From Symbiodinium microadriaticum (Eukaryota > Sar > Dinophyceae > Suessiales > Symbiodiniaceae): 64,000 nt of DNA. A model generated the notes under the pieces. It had not been told where the DNA came from and did no database searches. It was given only the letters and a program-made list of their open reading frames with translations. The stretch is from assembly GCA_001939145.1 (NCBI GenBank), contig LSRX01000296.1:554247-618246 (forward strand). Reading direction: 5' to 3'. Positions 12,318-24,700 of this stretch are shown in pieces. A program made the position numbers and the translations under genes. Positions within the stretch are counted from its first letter, which is position 1; each line of letters starts with the position of its first letter.

Positions 12318-13854
12318 TGTGCGTCGCCAGCAGAAGCTCGATTGGCTTGCCAGGCCAAGGCAGACACCGGACTGGGCGAGAGGGGCATGATGGAGGTCGC
12401 GGGGGCTGAGGGTTACCAGAAGGTCTCAGGGTTCCTCTAAGGGCTTGGGGTAGGTTGTTAGGGTTCTCATAGGGATCTAGGATTTAAAGGTTTCGTAGGG
12501 TTTGCTGCAAGGGTTTCGCAGGGTCTTCGCAAGAGCTTCGGACGGAGGCTGAGGTGGCTTCAGATTTCCTAGGGTCCTACGAGTTTTAGGTTTCGGGATT
12601 CAGGTTTCTGAGGGCGTTGGGGTTGTCCCTAGTCTGGGATAAACCCCAGGCCCTAAATCCTAAAACGCACTAAACCCCAAAGCCTCAACTCCTCAAACCC
12701 TGAAAGCCTAAACCAGAATCTGGAGTGACGGGATGTTTTTAAATGCTTCTGTTCGCTAGGCCGTGGCTGCTGACGTCGACACGCCAATCACCGTTCAGGC
12801 AAGCTTTTGCACATGTTTGTGGCAAGAGTGGCTCATTTTGGCATTCCCAGCTACAATACAACTCCTCAAAACTTCAACTTTCAAGCGACGCCAAGATCCT
12901 ACCGAGCACCCGCAGCCCCAGTTCTGAGTTGGAGGGTTGTTGGTGGTGGTGGTGGTGGTGGTGGTGGTAGCAGCAGCAGCAGCAGCAGCAGCAGCAAGCA
13001 GTACCTGTAGCAAGAGTAGCTGAAGCAATGACCGCCAAAGCTTCTCAAGACAAGAGCACATGAAGCAATGCAAAGGGCAACAATGGCTATGGTGACAGCA
13101 TGGGCTGGGGGCACTGGCTGTGGTCCTGGCACTATGTAGGATTCCCCGATGTGATGCATGTGGAGCACCCAGTGGTCGCCTACCCTATGCCCTGAAAGAA
13201 CCTGCCATCGTGCCCCGCGGCCCTCCATTATGGAACCCCAGTTGAGAAGGAAGCCCCCACGAAGTTCAGGGACAGCGTCCTCGGATGTAGGGCAGGGGCC
13301 TGGCTGGTTGGACTTCCAGCTCCCTGCAATTCCAGATGCAAGTGCAGTCGAAGCAAGCGGAATTCCAAGGTTTTGACTCTCGGGTTTCCGTTGATGGGGA
13401 TGCTTGGCTACCGGTGATCGGTGACAGGAGCCGTCGGAGAAGAAGGAAGAGGTGCGTGGGGCCGGGTTGCCGGAACCATGCAGGCGTAGTTAACGTGTCC
13501 CAACACTCTGAACTCTTGACCCTTTAAACCGTGAACCCCTTCACCCTACACCCCAAACCCCTAAACCCTTAGGCCCTCAAGCTTAAACCCCTTCACCCTA
13601 CACCCTAACAGTCGTAACCTACAGACCTTACCGAAGGTCCACAACCCTACAGCCCCTGCAGCACGCACAGATAAAATCGCCATAACCCTCAAAGCCAAAA
13701 ACACCACAGTAGACACCAAGCACAACCCCCTAAACCCTAAACCCTAAGCCCTAAACCCTAAACTCTGAACCCTAAGCCCCAGAATCGATTCCTTCCAGCA
13801 CGGATAAGTTTTTGTTTCCACAGTGTCTGCGACCAAGGGCCTCGGCTAAGAATG
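12318..13854 (+). CDS. Candidate short exons at 12318-12395, 12760-12798, 13428-13451, 13824-13854
   Basis: 12318-12395 lies between CAG and GT and reads CASPAEARLACQAKADTGLG then ERGMME. 12760-12798 starts after TAG and reads AVAADVDTPITVQ; its donor would be GC (GCAAGC). 13428-13451 is a 24-nt microexon, EPSEKKEE, between ACAG and GTGCGT. 13824-13854 lies between CCACAG and GT. They share an acidic/Ala-rich character with the next exons at 14.6 kb. Individually they are weak; their spacing and AG|G starts support them. Confidence 0.4.
12941..12996 (+). repeat. (GGT)n followed by (AGC)n
   Basis: About nine GGT then nine AGC triplets. Gly/Ser-type frames through it are not supported by splice context. 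Confidence 0.9.
13545..13780 (+). repeat. CCCTAAA-type degenerate array
   Basis: Repeated CCCTAAACCCTAAGC-like units end shortly before the candidate exon at 13824. Confidence 0.8.
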
Positions 13855-14598
13855 GTCGTCTTATGGGCAAATGATACTTGTAAATGCAGCATGCATACAC
13901 CCAGAGATGCATGTGCATATATATATATATATATGCACATAAATGTATATATACAAACACGTATGGCTTCGGACTTCAACAAAGTTGTGATGCAATTCCT
14001 GTGCTCAGGTAGCTTTGCATTTGCATCTTGGCATCCTCTTGTTTTGTTACTTGTGCATTGTTAACTGTAACCCTGGTCAGTCAAGCTTGTATGTGTGAGT
14101 CGCCTTGGTGTCGACTTGCACTGCATAAAGAGATGGTGCTATTGTTACACAGCTTTCGGGCACTAGGATTGGTACGGGGCTGTATGCATGTGCCTATCTG
14201 CATACGATATGTGCGTATACATCTAGCGACGACGACAACTGAATGCAGTTGTAGAGACCTGTCGGTCGATGTCACAGGCTTGTAGAATCTATCTGCAGAT
14301 GCATGTCTAAAGCAGTGTAGTCCTCGCTGCTCCCTTGATTCCTGCAGCCCTGCGCCCCAAAAACCTTAAACCACCAAAGCCTGGAGCCTGAAGCCTGCAT
14401 CCCGAACCAAAATCCCCAAAAGCCTGGCACAGACCCACAGAACTCTAAAGAGACCCGAAACCCTGAAACCTCAAGCCCCCCATAATCCAGGGGCTCAGTC
14501 TCAAAACCCTAAACCTTGAACACCTGAAGCCCTGAACCTCTAAACCACAAGCCTACAAACCGGAACCCACCTGGAGCTGCCTTTGCATCTCTCCGCAG

Positions 14599-15771
14599 GT
14601 CGTGCAGCCCGCCGGTCCCAGTGACGAGGAGCTTGCGAAAGCCGCGGAAATGAAGAAGGCGCCAAAGGGAAGTTGAGGATTGGGGCCGGAGACCATAGCC
14701 CTATAGCATAGTGGTATAGTACAGTAAAGTATAGTATAGTATAGTGTAGTATAGTATAGTATAATATAGTTTAGTGTAGTATAGTATAGTTTAGTATAGT
14801 GCAGTATAGTAGCCCTAAAGCCCCTAAAGAAGTCGCCCTGAGGCCAAGGAGAAGGCCTCGGCGGAGTTGAAAGACGCCTCCACTGCCGGAGACGTGAAGA
14901 GGCGCGCTCGACGTCCTGTTGCGTCTGTCGGATGTTTAGAGTTTCGATTTCAGGGTTTAGTCTTTTTTTTGCGTGTTGTGTTGCAGACATGATTACAGTT
15001 GAATTAGTATGGAGAAACGGCATTGAGTCAAACTCAATCGTATGGAATCTTATTGATCTTCCACAAGGCATTATTACAACTGTGGCAGGATCCAGAAGAG
15101 CCTTCTTGAATTTTTTCGATTTCCTGGAAAGATCACAGACATTCCTGTAAATCCTACGTGCGTATGTGCGTATATATGTATCTGCCTGTGTGTGGATGTG
15201 TATATGTATGCGTGTATGTCTGTTTGTGCGTATGTGTGTATGAGTGTATGTGATATGTTTGCACGTGTGTGTCTCTGTGTGTGTGTGTGTGTGTGTGTAG
15301 AATGGGCGAGGGAGGGAGGGAGGGAGGGAGGGAGGGCTGAAGCAGCCGGCAGGCAGGCAGGCATGCCGACAGGCAGGCAGGCAGGTATGCGTGCATGCAC
15401 GCATGTATGTCATTGAGCATACAACTTATAAACCGTTGTTCTATCTATGCACCAACCTTAGACATCAATCAATACAACAAGCAAAGAATAAATGAAACGA
15501 AACGCAAACAAACAGCCAAGAAAGCAAGCATGCACAGACATATGCATGTACAGCACGTACCAATGCATCTGCAGATGCATGTATGTGTACCTCCACATAT
15601 ATGTCCACAGAAACAAATGCATATCTATGCATTAACATCCACTTCTACACCTGCATGTGCATTTACATCTACACCCGCACACACATATACAAACATGACC
15701 AGCCTCAGCAACAGTTCTAAGCACCGGAGGTTGGAGGCAGCGCTGGAGAAGGCTCGCAGTGTCGAGGCGCG
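14599..15771 (+). CDS. Kinesin stalk exons, helical repeats, part 1
   Basis: 14599-14658 reads [20 protein letters not shown] and joins in phase through a GC donor to 14843-14893 ([17 protein letters not shown]). 15722-15771 reads [16 protein letters not shown]. These are Ala/Lys/Glu helices of the form LxxAxxxAxxxG, as in the helical-hairpin or coiled-coil stalks of alveolate motor proteins. The intron 14894-15721 holds GT, GAGG and GGCA microsatellites. The intron 14659-14842 holds an ATAGT pentamer array. Confidence 0.65.
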
Positions 15772-18700
15772 GTACAAAGGACCTGCACTTGGACTTTCGA
15801 GGTTCAGGGTTCAAGAGTTTAGGCTTAGTGTGGGGTTTACAGTTTAGTGTTGATCTTTCGGGTTTAGGGTTTTAAGATGTAAGTTGCTACCCGGCCTGGC
15901 GACTGGACCGCTTCACTGGCCAGACCACTGTACCAGTCACCATTGTCATCGCCACCACCGTCGTCGTCATCATCAGCACCACAGGCCGAGCCTCAAATAC
16001 GCAAACCCTGTTTGCTCTGAAGTCTCAAACCCGGAGCCCAACAAAATTGAAATAGCGATCATAGCAAGCATAAGCCTAAACTCTCAAACCCAGAAGCTTA
16101 CATACCCAAAGGTCTAAACCAATCTGGCAAGCTGCCCTTTGTAGTAGGATTCGCTGTTCTGTGGACCCCTCCCAACTGGACCTCTGAGGAAAGGAAACCT
16201 CCTGAAAACCTAAGAAACTTACGATGGCTGATAGAGACCTTATAGAAGCCCCAAACACTCAAGGCAAACCGCGAACGAGGAACCCCTTCTTTCACAACCT
16301 AAACCCTCAAGCCTAAACCCTAAATCCTAAACATTACCACGCTCATGCCTCGTGTCCGCAGGGGTGGGTTTCTTTTGGGAGGGTTGGGTCTAGCATGTGT
16401 AAAAAAGGACCTTACCCTCCCCCTCCCCCAGTATGACGAAGCCTCTTTGCAGGTCTCCGGAGCGGAGATTGAAGCTGCAAGCAAGGCCTCAAAGGGTGGT
16501 AGGGCGATTAAGGTAGGGTTTAGGGTTTAGGGTGTAGGGCCTTGCAAGGGTTTAATGTTTTGTTGTTGTGGTGCTTTTCTAATTTTATCTGGTTTTGTAG
16601 GTTTCAGCTTCAGACTGTATATGCTAGGTTTTCATGCGGCTTTGCAGGGCTAATGGGTTATAAGGCTTAATTGCAGTATTTGGGTGGGTTCTAGTTTGGG
16701 CTGAGGCTTCCTCTAGACTTTTTTTTGCGTCTTACGGCTAGTTTAGGCACTCTCGTGTTTTAGGGTTCGGGTGCATGGGTTTTTAGTATCTTGGGGCTTG
16801 GTTTCACGTTGATTTGGGTGTCCAGAAGTTCAGAGTTTGATGTATCACCCCGTGGTTAAAAATAACCCTTCCTTGACTCTTGGGATACACTCTTGGGTAC
16901 TTACGGGTGGTGTTCTTTGCAACGCAGCTCGGTCATACAGTTCAAGTTAGATTTTGGGTTGAATTTCGAGTAACTCATAGGTTCATAGGTTTGGGAGTTT
17001 GGGCCTCTGTTTGTTCCCTTTTCGGGGGTTGGTGGCTTTCGTCCCAGGTTCTACCCCAAGCCCCAGTCCCTGGGGCAAACCCATCCCTTCATGGCCTCGG
17101 ATTGGTTCTCGGTTCAGGGATTTTGAAGTCGTGGACTTGGGACTTGCTAGGACTTGCGGACTTGGCAGATGCAGGCATTCGGGAATTCCGCGCGCAGGAT
17201 TTCTTGTGCTCGGGGTTTAGGGTTTAGTTTGGGGTTTAGTTTAGGGTTTAGAGTTGAGGGTTTAGGTGGGGTTTAGAGTTCTCACCTGCTGCCAAACCCC
17301 CGTGCAGCCCTAAAAGCACTGATGTTGCAACCCTGACCTGAAAACCTTGCCCTTAGCCACCAAAAATGTGAAACTGCCAAGACCCTACATGCTGTCCTTG
17401 ACCCTCAAGTCCAAAAAACCACAGCGCTTAAAGGTGAACAGCCCAGACCCTCTCTCCACGGTGCCCGTGTAGGAGCTCTACCGACCCAATCCAAACCCGA
17501 ACCGCAAAACCCTATAAGCCTAAACCCAGAAATCCCTAAACCCAGAAATCCCTAAACCCTTTGTCAGCCCCCCAGCCGGCCGCAGGTGCTTGCTGCAGAG
17601 CAGCGCAAGCAGGAGGGTCGGAAGAAGCTGCAGGCTGCCAAGGACTGTGTCACAGCCACGCTTTGGTCGACACGCACTGTGCTTGGCAGTTAGTTTGTTC
17701 ATAGGTTCAAGGCTAAGGGTCTCAGAAGGCTTTAAACGGAAGGGTTCAAGGGGGCCGTTATCATCTCATTTGACATGACGTTCCGGTCCCATGACCTTCT
17801 CGTCTGCGTAGGAGTCCGGCAACGTCGACGTGCTCAAGGCACCTCCTACTCGACGAGACCCTTAGTCTGGGGCATGGACGCTTCTAGGGAGATTGTCCGG
17901 CTTAGCCGCTAGGGCTTCAAGACTTGGAATTGGGGTTCGTGGGTTCAGGGCTTAGGCTATACTTCGGGACGGACCGGAGGATGCGTGGGATCCTAGTGGC
18001 AGCGAGGCTTTGCGAGGCGTTGTCGTAAGTTCAGACATGCGGGTAACGGTTAAGGTTTTAATGTAATCACGTTTCCCTTACAGCTCCAGAGCACTGCATC
18101 AAAGCTCCTGACGTTTCATATGAGAGGGAGGGGATTCGGGCCCCTCTAAGACGTGCAACCACAGCCGGTTTTTTGTCCTGGTCCTGCAGGGTTTATAAGC
18201 ATGAAGCCCCCAGCCCCGAAAGCACTAAACACCCAAAAGTCTGATTGTAAACACTACAGCCCCAAAATGTCCTAAAACTCAAAACCCTCCAACACGGTCG
18301 AAATCCCAAAGCAAAAAACAACCCACCTCAAGAGCCGCAACGGCCTTACGGGATCCTTACAGTATCCAACATAGCAACCTCGATGGAACCCTTTATGGCA
18401 CATCTTATGGTCACCCCTCTGGTAAGAGAGCAACCCTATATAACAGTAAACCCCCATAGAACCCTAACCCTTGCAGAAACTGTATAGTAAACCCCCCGGA
18501 TAAACTGTATAGTTTGAGTCAAACAAAGCTCACGGAAGGCAGCGTTGGAAGATGCCAAAGCGGCGGGGCTGAGCGCCACGGAGCTGAAAGCCGTGGAGGC
18601 GCCCTCGTTTTGGGGATGCAGGGTCTTAGGGTATAAGGGTTTAGGGGTTTAGGGTTTAAGGTGTAGGGCTTAGGGTTTAGGGGTTTAGGGTTTGGGTTTG

Positions 18701-21700
18701 TAGGGTCTTAGGGCTTAGGGGCTGTGGGAGCAAATAGCTTGTCCTGGGTTTAAGCTAGCTGTAGCAGCGACGTCTCTTTGAAGTGGGGCTTCTGGGTTTA
18801 TATTTGGACTTAGGCTGTCGGGGTTGGGGATTTGGTGGTTACCTCTGTAGTGAAGGAAGGACCGGCTTAAGTGGGTTTGGGGATTTCGGGTTTGCGCTTT
18901 TGTGAGTTTGAGGTGAGGTCGCTAGAGCATATATAGGGCTTCAAGAACTCTGCACAATGTGTTTTGTCGTTTCTAATTAGTTTTGCGGGACCAAAGACGT
19001 TTGGGTCTCAGGGTTTAGGGACGGAGCTCTGGCATCTCGGGGCTTTAGGGTGTGGACATCGGATTCGACTGAAAGATCTTAGTTGGCAGCTGTCCTCGCG
19101 AGCCTAAAGGCCGGAACTCGAGGTTGGGGCTTCGGGTCTAGGGCTGGCGACCAAGTGTATACTAGGCTCTAGACTCTAGACCATGCATGGACCCTTAGTG
19201 CAACTCGCGTGATTATCACTGCAGGCCCTTTTTGCTACAGTAAAACTCGCGAAAGAACGTGGTTTTACAAGATCAGCCCTTCCAGTAAGTACCCGAATGG
19301 AGGGAAGGAGAGACGTACCGCTGCAGCTCTGACCAGGACTTGATTGCTGCTGCCGAATCGAAGGAAAAGGTTGAGGTGCCGATGTGTAGAACTTGAGGAT
19401 TCGATAGGGTTTAAATTTTTGGGGCTTCGGTGTCCCTACGTGGGCGCCTTGGGTTTGGAAGAGTTAGTGGATAGGATATCTTTTTTGGGCTGCTGGGCTC
19501 TAGGTCTTTGCGGCTTGTATGTTTAGGGTGTGATGGGCTTAGTAGTGGAAGTTGCATTTTGGCGTGCTTACGGGCTTCTGGGGTTTCTGTTAGAGAAGCA
19601 ACCGAGTTTTGGAGTCTGTTGACGTTTCGCGGGCTTCCATATAGAGTACGGTGTACTCGTGTACGGGCATCTGCCGGGTTGTTGCAGTGTTCGTATATTG
19701 TAAAGGTTTCAGTCTCAGTCGGCTGTAGACCGACTTGGGGGGGGGGGCGGGGGCAAGTGGATGCGGATTTCGCGGCCTAGGCTTCAACTTAAGTGTGGCC
19801 CAACACTTTCAAGGTGCTTCGGAGGAGCACCGAAAATCCTACTATAGGGGCATCAAGAACTCAAATAGAGTTTTTGGAGATTACTGCAACAGTATATAGT
19901 AAGTGTGATAAGGAGCCCGAGAGAATAATATTGGCAAGTGATTCTACCGTATTCTACCGTAGTATAAGCCTGATGGGTAACTCTGGAGCTGGAGGGCAAC
20001 ACGGCGAAGCCGAAGGAAAAGCGGGGGACATGAGCCGTGGTGGGCTGCAGCTGCATAAGCGGGTGGTGGAGCAACTGGCTGAAGGAGGAATCACCGCTGA
20101 GACTGAATATTTTCAAATGCTGAAGCCAAGATCAACAAAGTTGTTCTGGTTGAGGGCAATTTGGCTAGTACGAAATACAGATGTGTGAATTCCAACACTT
20201 ACACAAGGTCTTTTACTTCAGGCATTGATCAAGTCTGGTCGTAGGAGCTTGCGTGCCTTACTTGGAGGGTTTAAAGTTTGCTTTTTTCTGCAGTTTAGGG
20301 TCGCGTAGGCTCACTGCCAACCCGATCCAGCAAGTCCGCTCATCCCCCAAATTAGACCTAGAACGCTTGGGCCCGATACCTCAAAGCCCCTAAATACACC
20401 AAAGCACAACAGCCCTTCACAGGGCCCGCAAACCCTATTCTAACTATATTAAGGCCCTCACATTGACCTTTCTGTTGCAGCTTCTTGCAGGCTGCGCTGA
20501 AGACTGCGACTTCGGAGCGCAACGTGGCTCCGGCTCTCGCTTATCTCTTGGGTGATTTCGGAGGGTTCCGCGGCTAGGATGCAGGGTAGGTTTTGGGCGC
20601 CCATTCCGCTTGCGAGGCTTTTAGCAGGAGGGCCAAGCCCTCTAGCAAAGTTCATGACTTGTAGAACTACTTGGAAAAGCCCCGCTTCGTCCTCACCTGA
20701 CCAGTGGGCACAGTTCCTTCAAGACCATTTCAAATCCCTAAGCCCCGAGCCCGAAACCCAAGCACTACTTAACCTTAAACGCTTCCGCCCTCAGCCGCAA
20801 TCCCCAACCATAAACGCTTGAAGCACCGAAGCCCCAAACCTTGCAACCCAAAGCCTAAAAACCTGCTAAACTCTTAAGCCCCGACCTCCAATCTGAGCGC
20901 GAAAGCCCTTTCTCCCCAAACGCTAGAACTGAAATCCTACACCCCAAACCTGCAAAACCCTCCAGCCCCAAAACCTTCCAGCCCCTACGCCAAAGCCCGA
21001 AACCTTGAAGCCCTAGGCCCGAAGACCAAGACCCTATGCCCTGGAAGCCTGAACCCTAAACGCTTAGAGTGCGTGCCAATGTCAAGCCGCCAGGTCAGTG
21101 GCTTGAAGTTCGCCATTCAGCAGGCCAAGGCGGATCAAGGGCCGATGATGTTGGGTTCAGGATTTGCGTGTTTGAGGGTTCGGGATTCAGGGGTTGGGGC
21201 TTTTAGGGTTGAAAGTCCAGGAATCTGAGGAGCACTGATGCTGCCTAGACGATGATGGTGACGATGATAACGATAATGATGCGGATGATGCTGATGTGGA
21301 TGATGTCGGCATTTGCATCGTGCGGCCCACTCCTTGCTCTAACTTGTGTGTACTTAGGATACGTGCGGCTTTGTATCACGCAGTGTTTGTTCTGATTATG
21401 CGTTACATGAGAGCTACCGTAGTGACGAGTGGCGCAGTACGTGAGGGAGGGTTTTAACTCCCAATGCAAAGCGCAGAACCTAGTAACGACCTAGCAAGCA
21501 GGATCGTAAGTGGGTGGTGTAGGTACTAGACAGGCCTGAGTACTTGGCAGTTTTTCTCTTCATAACTTGTAGCTATGTAGTTGTAGTATACTATGCCTCG
21601 GAACCCTCTACTACTATTAAGGCCGCTATAGCAGCTGCACAGACAAAATTTCCCTGAGCACAGTCTTCAGCCTTGCAGCCGCAACTTGAGCTCCCTGATT

Positions 21701-24700
21701 CGTGAATCCTCCACCCCAGAAAACCCAACAGCTCAACAGCCTGAGCTCCGGGCGTTTTCCCGGTTGCAGTACGTGGCACCTGTGTTCCATAGAAGAGATC
21801 CTGTCATCCCATGGTAGAGCTTAGGACCTCGAAGTTCGAAGCGTGAACGCCGAAAGCCCGTGAATCACAGGAGGCGAACATCGATGCCGGCCTTATTCAG
21901 GCTGCTGAGGTCCGCTGCCTTTCGGTTTGAACAGCTCGTGGTTTTCTGTGTTTGAGGATTGAGGCCTTTGGGTGGCAAGGGCTTATGGCTTTGTTGGGCT
22001 ATATTTTTTTAATGTTGGATTCGAGCTGCAGAGTCCGTTAAGCTATCTAGGTGCTCTGTAGACACGCCTGTGTATATATCTATATTATATTTCTATGTAA
22101 TATGTATATGTATATGTATATCATATCATATCATATCACATCATTTAATCATATCATATCATATCACACCACATCATATCATATCTCATATCTCATATCT
22201 CATATCTCATATCTCATATATCATATATCATATATCAGGTCAGATCATATCATATCATACCATACCAAACCATACCATGTCATATATATATATATATATA
22301 CACATACACATGCTTATCCACACATATATGTTTCCTATGCTTCTCATTCACAGTTACCAAATCTTGCGCATCCTGCAAGCCGGAGACTTCCCGAAGTAGT
22401 TGGTACAGATCATTGCTTTTAATGTCTCGGATTTGGACTTGCTAGCATGTTGTTAGGCGTTACAGGTAGTATAGGAACCCACAACTTCGTTTCAGAGCTC
22501 CTCTAGACGTGTAGCTGCACCCCGATGGTCACATCTTCTATATAGGGGGGGGGGGCTTAGGGGGGGGTTCTGAGATCCTTATCTGTGATGAGTTGTAGCC
22601 TCTGGGTATGATCGCCTGCTTCGACCCCCAAGTCTCCAGCCGGCATAAAATCTGTAGTAAATTTTCCTTCTTCTGCAGACTGCCACGAGTCTTCATGACA
22701 CCTGTGACAGGACTCTTCTGCGCTGTACTATCAACCTTTCACACCATCACATCATCATACCTTTCCGGATAAGCACCCTGATCCCCAACCCTTATCTTGA
22801 AATGCAACCCCCCCTTTACATTCACAGCTACGGCTCAAGCCTGCAACCCCAAAGCCCAGATCCCACAGGTCTGACATGCCATCCCGAGAAGTCTCAAAGC
22901 TGAAACTCTTCTGAACCCTAAGCTGTATCCCCTGTGGAACCCGAAAAATTTCAACCCTCCCTCCCCCTCCCCGCAGCACCTTTTTTGGGACCCTGTCCTC
23001 CACAATCCGAGACCCCCAAACCCCATTTAGAATCTTTACCTCTAGCCCTCCAACACCTCCCTAAACCCTATACAGCCTCAACCCTAAACCTAAACCCTAA
23101 AACCTAAACCCTCAACCCCAAACCGTAAAGCCTCAACCCTAAACCCTAAAACCCCTCCTCCTGCCAGGAAGTCTTGCGGGTGGAAGAACCCAAGCTCCTA
23201 GCTCGAGAGCAGTTGGCAGAGGTGAATTGCTGGGGTGACGGGTTCTTAGGGTTTAGGGTTGAGGGTTTAGGGCTGGGGGTTTAGGGTTTGGGGTTTAGGG
23301 GCCTGAATAGTTACCTAGACTAGTCTGGGGGTTCCGTCCCAAGACCCTGTTCTAACTATTAAGGCCCATACATTTTGTCCTTGATACAAGGGCTCCTTGA
23401 AGGGTCTCTGGAGGTTCGAGGTGGGTTCTGTCAGGGTTTGAGGGTTTGGAGGAATTGGCTTTAACGAGTAGGTGGTAAGGTTTTACATGGTTTAGGAGGG
23501 TATGGCATTGAATGCGGCTTTTCTGGTTTCATCTTGGTTTTTTCTGCATTGCAGAGAGGTTCTACACGAGGTCCTCGGTCGCATTGAGGCCTCTAAGGTC
23601 AAATGTGAGGTTTCAGCTGGGAGGTTTCAGACGTCGGGGGTCAGGGCCTCTTCAGATTTTGAGCGCGTGGAGTATCTTTGCTCGAGAAGCCGGTGTTGTG
23701 AGTGCTGAAGTTTCGGAACGCTTCACTTCGACGATCATCGTGACACTTGCAGCGTCTAGAACAGAACGAAAAATGACCACCATCATCATCATCATCATCA
23801 TCATCATCAGCATCATCACCGTCAAGATCCCTATGCTCGTGTTGATGGTTGAACATATCGCTTGCAACGTTCTTCATCGACTATTTATGCTGACTCCTTC
23901 AGTTCCCAAACTGCTTCATGCTCTGGGGGTTGATGAGTATCCTGCAGGGTTCAGGGTGACAGGCCCTAGACCCTGAGCCGTCAAGCTTGATGTGCGCTTT
24001 CTGACTTGCATCTCAGGGCGCCAAACTTCTGAATCACTTCTGAGTCCAACTGCCGCAGAGACGCAGACTAAGTCCCTAAGCCTAACCCCAACCTTTCAAT
24101 AACCCGGTCCAAACGGCTCGAAATCGGATGCGACTGGCCAGGCTTGCCAGCAGGTGACCAAAGCTGGCTTGATAGCAGCTTCCTCAGCTTTCATTGTACG
24201 TCATATTTTGTCCCTGTGTCGCTTTCCTTTAGCGGAGCTGTCCGGTGTCTTAGAACTACTCGCGCGAATATGAGACCCTAGTCCGTAAAATCCTGAAAGA
24301 CCCCTCTGACTTTCCGGTTCGATCCTGACCGCAAAGTGGGAGTCCGCCTCCTCCCTCCTCCTCCCTCCTCCTCCCTCCTCATTCTACTCCTATTGCGAAC
24401 CCTGCGATGCTTGCAGCAAGTTCAGAACCTGCCTCGATCCATGGCCCCAGGCTGCGATAGCTGCCGGCAAGAAAGCCAACCTCGATGCTGGAGAGTATGC
24501 CAAGGCTGGGTGCAGAGTTTAGGGCTTGGGGTCCGAGGAGAAAAGCTTCGGGTTAAAGCCTGAAGAGCGAGCGTGCTACGTAGAATTTGATCACCAGATT
24601 GCAGATAGCATGCTGTGTCCCAGAACCCCAAGACGGCTTAAGCTAAGTCCCAAACCCTAAACCCTCAACCGTGTTCGATTGTTCGGTCCACCGATGGGAC

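Noticed and set aside
14553-15413. 286-residue open frame on the minus strand
   Set aside because: It covers GT, GAGG, GGCA and ATAGT repeats and overlaps well-supported + strand exons; composition is that of translated repeats.
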